A DNA stretch of 64,000 nt, from assembly GCA_029216955.1 (NCBI GenBank), contig JANAVB010042220.1:15552299-15616298 (forward strand). Reading direction: 5' to 3'. A program made the position numbers and the translations under genes. This stretch comes from Iris pallida. Taxonomy: Eukaryota > Streptophyta > Magnoliopsida > Asparagales > Iridaceae. The notes under the pieces were generated by a model, which worked only from the letters and a program-made list of their open reading frames with translations, was not told where the DNA came from and did no database searches. Shown here piece after piece: positions 10,192-20,261 of the stretch (position 1 is the first letter of the stretch; every line of letters begins with the position of its first letter).

Positions 10192-10193
10192 TA

Positions 10194-13100
10194 ATTGGGG
10201 ACGCCCACTAACATATTATCTAATCAGAATCAGTGTATTATGGTCTGATCAACCTTACTGCACTTGGTTTGCTCTTCATATGATTATTTCAAGTAGATGG
10301 AGATATAGATGTCTCTAGGATCTCACCCACAACTGGAGTATTCCCTATAACCATGATAGTTGTATACACAAGTGTAGCTAGCAACCCATATAACTACAAC
10401 CTTGTCTTGAGTTACTTGTCCTCCCCTCGACCCTAAAACTACTATCGTGACCTTCTAGTCACTTGAATTTGATGATGATTAGAATCATACCCTTAGTCAA
10501 ACACCAACCTAGACGACTATCTATTTTCAAGAAACCAATTATTATGAGTCTTTAATTATTTTCTTAATTTTTGCATAACTAGCAACCCATATGCCTTGAC
10601 CCAGCCCTTACCAGACCAAGCCTCATAGTTCAGACTTAAGATGAATATACAAAGTATGGACACGTATTTACCATGACTGTGTTAGACACCCATCCTGATA
10701 TTGGGATCCCACATGCATTATTCAAGCTATACAATTTATTTATTAAGACATGACTTAACCTTGGAACAACTCGTTCACTAGCGTAGCCATTATCCATAAC
10801 ATAATACTCCATCATATTGTGTTATACTGTTATCAACAACAATGCATGAGCACGACATATGATACCATTAGAACCCTTATGACCATAGTCAGGCTTAACA
10901 CAAATAGGAGTTTACGACTTAGTCGTTAGAAGACATTCGTATGACGTACAGTAGAGTTCGTTACCCCATCGATAACTCTTGTATACTATGGACGAGTGGA
11001 TCATTCTATTTATTCGATTCATGTGTCATTGTACGCAATCGTTTACCATTTATTAGAAATCGAGGAATAATCCTTGAATTTGATTCATATCTACCATATC
11101 ACGTTATCGATCATATCATGCCTTATTATTATCAAGGGTCAAGGTACGATGTCGCGACTCAAATATTTTTAACCTCATTATTCCTAAAACCATGTCCTAG
11201 TCTCTAGAGTGAATAGATTGTAAGCCTTCTACATTTTGGGGACTTACTAAGCTTATGATTGAATAAGGTAAATTAGTTCTCGCTAGGATGATAAATTAGT
11301 AACTCCTGAACTCCCACTTTCTATATAGATCTTTTGGTGTCCCTTACCGTGACTTGGATATTCAGAGCCTAATACTAGTTGTTACCTTCCAACAAATTTC
11401 ATATGCAAGACCTAGACGAGTCCACCTTCAAATAGACATCATGTCCCACTCAAACACGTCTCATTGTACTCTATTTTTATGATACGATTTTCAGGACAAT
11501 AAGACTAGCGCTAACCCTTACCATAACACCGATGTACCTTCTGACTGCAACGAGGGATCCAATATTGACTCAAATCTTTTGGCCCAATGTATGGTTGTGA
11601 TCTAGTCAAAGCCCTCTACGCATATGCAAATAGTGTGGCATCCAACTGGTCCCCTTGTGCTACGAAAATACAAAAGTCAGAGAAGGCGCATCTTCATGAC
11701 TTACATAACCTATTTTTCCATCCCGACTCAGAATTTGAACTACTACTTGATTTAGAACCGCTCTAGGTTACTCTATCATAATAGAAATATTTTAGGTTGA
11801 TATTATGGAATCTTGCTCAGCCAACCTAGATTAAAACCCAAGATTTAAAAGATTAAGGTGAAAGTAGGGAACCTATTAAACCTCAGTTAAATCCATCCTT
11901 GCCTATCGCCATATTTGGACTATAACACTAAACTTGATGAAATAGGCCTTCACATGTATTATGTAGTCCTCATCATAGGGTCCACCGATACCTTTTCTAT
12001 AAGTCCCTTAACTGTAGTGTCTCGAATCAGGATGTGACATTAATCGTATCTCTTCGTAACCTGTATTACGAGACAAATGGAACCCTGTTGTACCAACTTG
12101 CTTTCGGTTATGCTTGAACAAGACTTTTCCTGCTGCCTTGATAAAATATGGTCAAGATATAGGCAGTGTAAAATAAGTATTACCTAGGGTTCCCTTAGAG
12201 CTGTGACTACGATAAAAAGTATCTCATAGTATTACACACCTCCCTAAAAATTTACCATCTTAGAAGTTCTATTTCGGTGCCTCCCATAATTAACCAACTT
12301 TTATTAGTTGGGTAGAACCATGAACCTATTATGCTCTATCCCTTAGAAGTGGATGTCATCCAAACTGTTCTTCCTCCTGTTCGAATATTGAGATACAATC
12401 TTCGAATTACATTTCATATCCCCTTGTTCGTGTGTTTAGATAACCGCGTTAAAAGATCGCAACCTTGATTCTTCACCTTCCGTTCTATCATTTAGTCGTG
12501 CCATATTTTCAAATTCAAGAACGGAATTCCCAAAGCATTCAGACCAGCCTCGCTAAGTATCAACAAATGATTGTGATAGATTGGTTTCAATTGAACTAAT
12601 AAAACAATGGTTCATAGTGTCCACACCTATCCGTACCATCTGATGACCTCTATCGTGACTTTTACATTTGAAATGCAACCCTAGCCTTTTGTTTCCAATA
12701 AAGTTTACACTCACGAACTAGACCAGTCAAGCTACACACATGACATACATGTCTCACAAAAACGTATATTCCTGTGCCTCATTGCAATGATACTATATGT
12801 ATGACTCATTCATCCCCTAAAACAAATCATAGAGGCTCAGTTCATTCTATTTTGGCTTAACCATACAATATCAACTCATTTCTCTAACTAAACTGAGAGT
12901 CCATGATCCATATAGGACACAACCCATCTATGACATATGCAATTCCACTTAAACAAATACATGCCTTCGATATGATACCAAACAACAACCCACATACCCT
13001 AGTCAATATGACTTAAAGATTCCAAACACTTACCTAATCATATTATATAATAAGGTTCTACACTTGTTATATATTCTCACCTCTTGACCATGAACTTTTC

Positions 13101-13631
13101 TTTCCTTAAGTTCTTCAACCTCGCCTCCCAGTTACCCATGTTAGGCGAAGAGGAAAACTCCTTGGACCGACATATTTTAGTTATAATTGAACAACGAATA
13201 CCTGGTTATCTTGTTGAAGCATGGTCGATAGGAACGATGTTAGATTATTAAAATCATTTTATGGAAGTTATTGACCAAGAACGTCACGTCAATATCGAGC
13301 CTCACCTAGAACCCGAGACTGCGGTCAGAAGTGTCCAATATTCGCGTACCTCTTCCTAGAAAAGTGTCCCTTCCACAATTCTTGTAATGACGGTTTCTAC
13401 GGCTAGCCAACTTCTATAAGTTGGATAGGGCCTTGAACCAATCATACATCATCTTGTAGGATATGGATAACAGCATGGATTACTTTTACAACTACCTTCT
13501 TTATCGTTTTGAAAACCGAATTACGATTTAACATACATGCCCTCCCTTGTATTAAATCTCGTTATTTCATATTTATATATATTAAGACTATTTTTAATTT
13601 CGAGGACAAAATTACTATAAGTTGGGTAGGA
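10194..13631 (+). other. Strongly decayed sequence ending in a gypsy pol/polypurine signature (element V interior)
   Basis: No frame longer than about 90 codons, and I cannot recognise RT or integrase by eye. The last 40 bases, TTTCGAGGACAAAATTACTA followed by TAAGTTGGGTAGGA, are the typical end of a chromoviral pol and its polypurine tract, lying directly before TGTAAAATCCCC. The stretch is therefore most likely the interior of an old Ty3/gypsy element on the plus strand. The assignment of 10194-13500 is weak. Confidence 0.35.
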
Positions 13632-14027
13632 TGTAAAATCCCCAATATTTTGACGATTTTATTTTTATTCAAAGGTATTTTAATTGTAAATTATTGGACT
13701 TTAAAATATTTTTTTTTGCAAATACTTGGTAAGCAAGTTAAATGCAACATTATATGCCTACCTAGATAATAAGTAGGATGTACTGTACTAATATTTCAGA
13801 AAAAAAGTATTTTTATTTTTAGAAATTTAACTTAATGTATTATTTTGAATATTGAAGTAATTCTTGAAAAGAATTTAGTAAACCTAAAGTTAACGTATGA
13901 ATTTTTTTGCTGCTAGCTAATATAACAAATAAATGCCGTATTCAGTTAAGGTATTGTGCAAATTAATTATTTAATTATTGGAAGGGTATTTTGATTTTTT
14001 GGGACTTATAAAAATTTATATTGGATT

Positions 14028-14078
14028 ATATATATATATATTTTTATTATTATATATATTATTATATTATATATATAA

Positions 14079-14156
<78 letters not shown>

Positions 14157-14230
14157 TATATAATATATATATATATATATATTTAATATATATATATAAT
14201 ATATATATATATTTAATATATATATTTAAT

Positions 14231-14315
<85 letters not shown>

Positions 14316-14344
14316 ATGTATATATATATATATATATTTTTAAA

Positions 14345-14382
<38 letters not shown>

Positions 14383-14394
14383 AGATATATATAT
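14028..14394. repeat. AT microsatellite
   Basis: About 370 bp of nearly pure (AT)n with small interruptions, inside the LTR of element V. Open frames across it encode only Ile-Tyr repeats and are not genes. Confidence 0.95.
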
Positions 14395-14508
14395 ATTGGG
14401 TGGGGAGAACAGTTCCTTAATGTATGGGCCACGTATGCACTTTCCTACTAGATATTGGGTGGGGAGAACAGTTCCTTAATGTATGGGCCACGTATGCACT
14501 TTCCTACT
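14393..14508 (+). repeat. 59-bp tandem duplication
   Basis: Two copies, 14393-14451 and 14452-14508, of a unit starting ATATTGGGTGGGGAGAACAG. They are identical until the last few bases and abut the AT microsatellite, which suggests replication slippage or unequal repair. Confidence 0.9.
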
Positions 14509-15131
14509 CCTGATCATGCTGGCCTCTAACATTCGAAGGATGTTATGCTTTGAGGTCCCTGGTATCCCTGAGGGATCATACCGGTTCTTCTGTAGCCAGA
14601 GTACCCATGCGTCAAAAGTTTGTTCTTAACTGTATTATTACTGTAGAACGGTTAGGCACCCTATTGCATGCATCTTCCTTTTCATTTATTATATATCACA
14701 GTTTATATGACATGTTCTTTATGTATCATGTTACGTCCCTCCGAGGACCTGGTGATCTCTCCAGGTGTGTGCAGTCATGTCTATTCGCAGGTGCTCTATC
14801 CAAGATCGTGGTCTTCCCTTTCTATCGAGGGGGCTTGCTCTTGGATCGTCCAATACTATTTTTATCTATTATTTTCTTGTATTGTTCTTCTCATTTAAAT
14901 GGTTGGTAGTAGATCTGTCTCCACCCGACTTTTGTACAACTGATAAATTCAGAGTTGGTTTTTATTATACAGTTATTTTCTTATTGTGGATGAGACTAGT
15001 TTTCATGAATTACTACATTTTACAGCTTATGTATACATACTAGGATTCCACATATTAGAGTATATTTCGTATGTATGTAGCTGGCATGCCTACGTACTTA
15101 GTCCTAAGTATTTCGGGACTGGGGCATTACA

Positions 15132-15690
15132 CCCTGTTGAGATTGACAGAAGATGTAGTTTAGGCAGAGGTAGAGGATTTACCGACTGTAATGGAAGATT
15201 CGAGATCGGACCACCACTTAGAAGGATTCAGACATAGTCATAATTGGACGAAGCGACGTATCTTTTGGGACTTGCCTTATGGAAAGGACAAGCTTATAAG
15301 ACATAATCTTGATGTCATGCATATTGAGAAAAATGCATTCGACAACATCTTCAATACGGTGATGGAAATAAAGAAAAAAATAAAAGAAAATCCCAAAGCA
15401 AAATAGGACTTGAAAATTATTTGCAGGCGTCCAGAGTTGCATCTAATATGAAGATCCAATGGCAGCTGGGTTAAGCCCTTAGTACCATTTACATTATGTT
15501 GGAATGATAAATTGATAATATGTAACTGGATTTCAAAGTTGAAATTTTCTGATGATTACGTGTCGAATCTGGCAAGATATGTCGATCCCAAAGAACATAA
15601 ACTGATAGAGATAAAAAGTTATGATTGCCACATGTTCATAGATTACTTTCTATCGCTTTAAGCGAGATATTGCCTTCTCAAGTATGGACT
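15132..15690 (+). pseudogene. CACTA (En/Spm) transposase TNP2 remnant
   Basis: The segment at 15190-15403 contains HNWTKRRIFWDLPYGKDKL followed by RHNLDVMHIEKNAFDNI, the hallmark of the TNP2 (Transposase_21) family. TNP2 cuts and pastes elements that have CACTA termini. After an in-frame TAG at 15404 the similarity goes on (a PELHL phrase near 15435, then WVKPLVPF at 15469, then IEIKSYDCHMF near 15612), with further stops. The N-terminal part is missing because the LTR of element V ends at 15131. This is a broken remnant. Confidence 0.8.
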
Positions 15691-15959
15691 CCGCTCCCGA
15701 GTTATCTATATTTGATGGTGCAACATATGTTGGAACTTGAGTAGAAGATTGTACTAATATTGTGCAAGTTATAAAGGGTGTCCCCCCAGCTTTTTTGATA
15801 GTATGAAACATTTGTCAATTCATCTTGCATACGAAGCACGTATCGGTGCTCCCGTCCATTATCGATAGATATATCCATTTGAGAGGTATAAAATAATTAA
15901 TTATCTAGTACAAATAATTTTTTATTCAAACAATTCTAATATTTAATATACTATTTATA

Positions 15960-16285
15960 GATATCGACATCATCTGAAGAAGAAGGTGGGCAATAAGGCT
16001 CACGTAGAACGTTCGATATGTGAAGCATGTATTATTGAGGATGTCTCAAACTTCTGTTCAATCTACTTTGATACTCATATCAGAACAAATCGAAATAGAG
16101 CACCAAGAAATAATAAAGGTAGGGTCGATGTACCAAATAGTAGAATCCGTACTATCTTCAATGTTGGTGGCAAGCCTACAACTGCTTCTAACTTACAACG
16201 GTTGGAGGACGATGAGTTTGAATCTGCTCATCAGTATATATGCCTAAATAGTGGTATAAATGAGATGGATGATATAGAGAAGTAA
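15960..16285 (+). pseudogene. CACTA transposase DUF4218-like part
   Basis: The frame around 15970-16283 reads NKAHVERSICEACIIEDVSN and then FCSIYF, like the DUF4218 domain that follows TNP2 in plant CACTA transposases ('V.NRA.pEGSIAegYi..E...FcS.Y'). A stop follows at 16283-16285. There is probably an intron or small insertion between 15690 and 15960. Confidence 0.65.
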
Positions 16286-16377
16286 GTGACAAAATTTTGC
16301 TATATATTTCAATTTTGTTATATACTTGTAAAATAAGTTCTCTAACTTTTCTTGTTATTATCATAATACTTTTAGAG

Positions 16378-17090
16378 CTGAGATAAAAATGAAGAGGCCC
16401 AACATTTATGCTGATGATCTTGCTAGAGAGGTTGATAGAAATTTTTTATTGTGGTTCCATAATTATGTAAGGATTAAAATTATTAACCATTATGGATTCA
16501 ATAATTTGACCAATCTTTGTCTAATGACGTTATGATATGTGATGTTTTAGGTATTTTTTGTCCTGGTACATAGTTGCAGAAAGAAAGACTTCGAGCACTA
16601 GCTACCTAAGTAAGAGGGCATTGTGTTGGGATGGATATACCAACAATGGCTTTAAATTTAGAACCACTAATAAGCATATCAATCACTCATTTGTCGATGA
16701 GGAGGCTAATTATATAAAGAATTTTGGAGTTTGTGTAAGGGTTTCAGTCTACGATGTCGATCCAGAATTTGACTACTAGGGTATTCTAAGAGATATCATA
16801 AAGCTGGATTACTCTTTGATACCAAAATTGTGTTGTTTAAATGTGATTGGTTCGACTCAACACCCAAGCAAGGATGGAGAATTGACAAACAGTTTGAATT
16901 TGTTGATATAAAACATAGAAAAAGATATGGAGGTTTGGAACCATTTGTGTTGGCTAGTCAAATGGTCCAAGTGTACTATATGAGTTATCCTAGTCGACGA
17001 TGCACTACTTGTGATTGGTGGGCTATAGCAAGAAACATATATAATATTAGAGATCTAGCATACCAAGAGGATGAGGTAGTCTTGCTTTAA
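16378..17090 (+). pseudogene. CACTA transposase DUF4216-like part
   Basis: Two blocks. At 16553-16779, KNFGVCVRVSVYD matches the start of DUF4216. At 16806-17090, VLFKCDWFDSTPKQGWRI and then EPFVLASQMVQVYYMSYPS match its core. A one-base shift and a TAG at about 16777 separate the blocks. The stretch at 16480-16550 looks like a small intron. An acidic tail rich in EDE codons follows at 17100-17352. Confidence 0.75.
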
Positions 17091-17351
17091 CCAACATATA
17101 TGAGTTTAGTTGTTATTGACAATGTGGAGGTTGATGTTACTGTAGTGGATGATATAGTTGACGAAGTGCTTGACATAGACGACTTACCTCATGTAGAGGA
17201 GGACTCTGAAATGGACGTATCAGACGAGAGGAAGAATAGTTGAAAGATAAAGGTGAAGGTGAAAGTAATAGTGAAAATGAAGAAGTAGAAAATGAAGATA
17301 ATTCGGAAGATGAAGATGTATCAGAAGATGAATCAGAAGATGAAGAAGATT

Positions 17352-17530
17352 AGTACGTATTATTTATTTCATCAAACTATTTTCAGTAGTATCATGACAT
17401 ATCGATAGTATTTTTTCTAGCATATCACATCATTACTTTCTGTGTATCATTATACTATTTTTTTTATTTCTATTAGATTTGCATTGATTATTTTTATCAT
17501 CACACTATTTTTTATTTCTTTTACATTTGT
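17352..17530 (+). other. Spacer between the two CACTA genes
   Basis: AT-rich, with stops in all forward frames after the acidic tail, and ATG-GCG at 17533 starting the next open segment. Nothing else is visible. Confidence 0.4.
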
Positions 17531-17532
17531 AT

Positions 17533-18948
17533 ATGGCGGGACGAGGCCATGGATGACGTCGAGGATCTTCATCCCGCACTTCTCATTCTTCCACTACTCC
17601 AGTTGCAGATCACAGAGGAGTTAGTGAGGACGACTTCATTGATGAGGAGGATGGGTTATCTCTGCTATTCACTCGTTCATATGTAGGCAGAGCTAGCCCT
17701 AATATTCCCTCAATACTACTCCTACTGGTGCTGGTGCTCCCACTGGTTCAACTTATCCGACTTCTACACCGGAGACTACACATAGCGCTCATACTGGGAC
17801 GAATCCATATCATGACCTAGGGTTGGACCATGTAGTGTATATACTTCGACCAGGATATACAGACCCTCATACTCTACTAGAGTGGCCAGCCAGTATCACT
17901 CGTCCCGAGCTGTGGGCCGATGGAGCGACGTAAATATATAATTGTAAGTATACATATTTATTCATTTTTTTAATTTTCTAATGGTACATTATTTACTTAT
18001 TACAGGTTCTTTCTGCTCCAGGTTTGTAGAGATTTGGGCGACTTGATGCATCGTCAGTTCCATGGTCCCTATCTGAACTTCGGGGACATCCCACTTGATA
18101 GATAATTTATTTGGCTAGAAATGCTTCGGGTATGCCTAAATAATATCGACTTTGTCTACAATATTTCTTAAATATTTGCTCATTTGTTTTTATTTTCTAT
18201 TATTTACAGAAGTTGTACTAGTGGCCGAAGCACAGAGAGCAGGCAATCTAGAAGTGTTACAAGTCCATCGCCATCAAAAGGTTAAGGGATATAAACAACA
18301 AGGAGAAGGCATTGGCTATACTCCCTGGAGATCATAGCAACGAGTGGTTGAAAGAAGAATTTTGGGAGGAGCTGAAGAAGAAAATGGACACTCCGACCTA
18401 TAAGGCCAAGTGCGGTAAGACAAAGGCTATCTATGCTAAGGGTAGTTATCACACGAGTAGATCCATCCCAATTTCAGAACATTATCGATGGATGGTGAGT
18501 ATTTTTATTTGTTATTTCTTCAATTGTTTAATTTTAATATTTAGTTATTAATTGATGTTTAATTGTTACAGTGCGAGGAGGTCGCCAGGACAGGCGGAGA
18601 CCCGAACATCGTCGACTTTCCCAAAGTTTTTGAGCATACCCATAAGCAAAAGAAGGATGAAAAGCTTGTAGATGCTAGGGCGACCAAAGCCTATGTAAGT
18701 TTTCGTAGTGCTATCTAATTACATTCTTCTTTATACTTAACTATAACTATTTTACCTAAATAGCTAGACCTAACTCTAAATATCCTACCATAACCTTAAT
18801 TAGCAATAAAAATAAAAAATAAAACCTACAATATCTAAAAATAATACTTAATAGAAACTAAAATATGTATATTAACTCTAAATCTTTTTACCTATACAAA
18901 TATGAGACATGTATCAATAAAGAGTCGAGGTGGTGAGGGAAGGAGTAC
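17533..18948 (+). pseudogene. CACTA second gene, Transposase_24 (PF03004)-like, 5' part
   Basis: Exon-like blocks are separated by recognisable introns. The clearest exon, 18312-18494, encodes KEEFWEELKKKMDTPTYK and then IPISEHYRWM. It ends at a GTGAGT donor (18495). The next exon starts at 18572 after TTACAG and runs to a GTAAGT donor at 18695; it contains an FPKVFEHTHKQKKDEK segment. The pattern fits plant En/Spm Transposase_24 proteins. Stops occur in the first blocks. The last block, 18900-18948, is cut by the insertion of Tat copy B and continues at 46393. Confidence 0.6.
18944..18948 (+). repeat. Target-site duplication of Tat copy B, left
   Basis: AGTAC immediately before the 5' LTR, matched by AGTAC at 46388-46392 after the 3' LTR. 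Confidence 0.9.
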
Positions 18949-19287
18949 TGTAGAAGCATGGAAAAGAATAAAGAAATACCTATGCGGCTCCGACAGAGGG
19001 ATCCCCATGCGGCTCAGGATCTCCATGCGGCTCAGGAGTCCATGCGGCTTAGGGGTCCATGCGGCTCGGATAGATCCATACGGCTCATAAAGAAGCCACG
19101 TGGCCTTCAATAGTTCTTCTCTGCATTCGGCTGCATTTAATGCCCTGACGGCTGCTCTGACAAATAACAGCTATGACAGCTCTGACATAAGGATGCAATA
19201 ATGACTCTGACATGATGGCGTGATCCTAGGAAAGAGGAAAAAAAATCTCCTTATAGCTGGCAAAATCTACCAAGTCCCGAGGCCACT

Positions 19288-19571
19288 CCATGCGACTGCC
19301 TGTCCATATCCCCATGCGGTTGCCTGTCCATATCCCAATGCGGCTGCCTATCTCCATACGGCTGCCCATCTGCATGCGGCTGCCTATCTCCATGCGGCTG
19401 TCCATCTGCATGCGGCTGCCTATCCCCATGTGGCTGCCCTCCGCATGCGGCTGCCTATCCCCATGCGGCTGCCCATCTACGTGCGGCTATCCATCCTTAT
19501 GCGGCTGCCCATCCTCATGCGGCTGTATGTCTCATGCGGCTGAGAGGACCCCCATATGCGGCTCGGCTAGG
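19288..19571 (+). repeat. Short-period array of ATGCGGCTG motifs in Tat U3
   Basis: About fifteen units of the type CCATCTGCATGCGGCTGCCT, period near 20 bp, with single-base variants such as CATACGGC, CATGTGGC and CATGCGAC. The 3' LTR has the same array at 45388-45660. Open frames across it on both strands come from the repeat. Confidence 0.85.
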
Positions 19572-19898
19572 ACAGTCCAATTGAGACACGTGGCGCTCTT
19601 TGCTACAATTGAGACACGTGGCAGTCTTATCTTTCCTGGAATTATGGGTGCTAACAAATCCCAACAAAATCAGATTTGTTGCGATCGTCATAATTGCCCA
19701 AATCAAATCAAATCAAGCAAATTGGACACGTGGCAGGCTATCACAAATCAACATTTATTGCCCACAAAGATTTGATGCAATCACATTAATTGTCCAAAAT
19801 TTATTATATTCAAGATGAACGGCCCAGATCATTGATCCTTAACCGACGACTTCTGAAGGAGGCAATGATTGGCAAACCCTAATTATCACACCCACTCC

Positions 19899-19907
19899 TA
19901 TAAATAG
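19899..19907 (+). promoter_or_regulatory. TATA box in 5' LTR of Tat copy B
   Basis: TATAAATAG, followed by CAAGGTGCTATTCCCTTG. Transcription would start about 25-35 bases downstream. Confidence 0.7.
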
Positions 19908-20261
19908 CAAGGTGCTATTCCCTTGCAAATGGAGGACGACAAGAGAGAAGCAGAGAAGAGAAAATAGAGAGCACTACAGATACATCCAGAGATCTAGCAA
20001 CCAAGGCACAAGAGAGTCTCCCCACACGTCCAAGAGCATTTCTTCACCAGAGCCAAGGCTGCATCCGATCGTCCAAGGAGTAAGACAGAGCTGCCATCGC
20101 TTTTCCGAGCTTCTACCGTCACCCCCCCAGAAAAACTAAACAATTGTACTTAGATTGCTGTACCTAGGCTTTCGTCCCTAGGCTTTCTTTGTATGAGCGA
20201 GTTTGTATTGTGAAGTAAAAGTCCAGTCCTCCGATATAATTGTTCTGTTCTTTTATAATCA

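Larger units (their letters stand above)
13632..15131 (+). repeat. LTR of old gypsy element V
   Basis: Starts TGTAAAATCCCC right after the polypurine-like tract and ends GGGGCATTACA at 15131. These ends form a short imperfect inverted repeat, as expected of an LTR. Length is 1500 bp. It contains a long AT microsatellite and a 59-bp tandem duplication. CACTA transposase sequence begins immediately after it. Confidence 0.6.

Noticed and set aside
10941..11207. An 88-codon open frame in the decayed region
   Set aside because: No similarity I can recognise, no neighbouring exons, and composition like the surrounding decayed DNA.
13978..14242. Ile-Tyr-rich open frames
   Set aside because: AT microsatellite translated.
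19288..19571. CRISPR-like regular spacing of short repeats
   Set aside because: Units are ~20 bp with no unique spacers of constant length, in a plant LTR; it is a simple tandem array.
19226..19775. Overlapping open frames on both strands in the Tat 5' LTR
   Set aside because: They are translations of the ATGCGGCTG array (Met-Arg-Leu-Pro or His-Ala-Ala repeats) with no conserved protein; same for 45322-45805.
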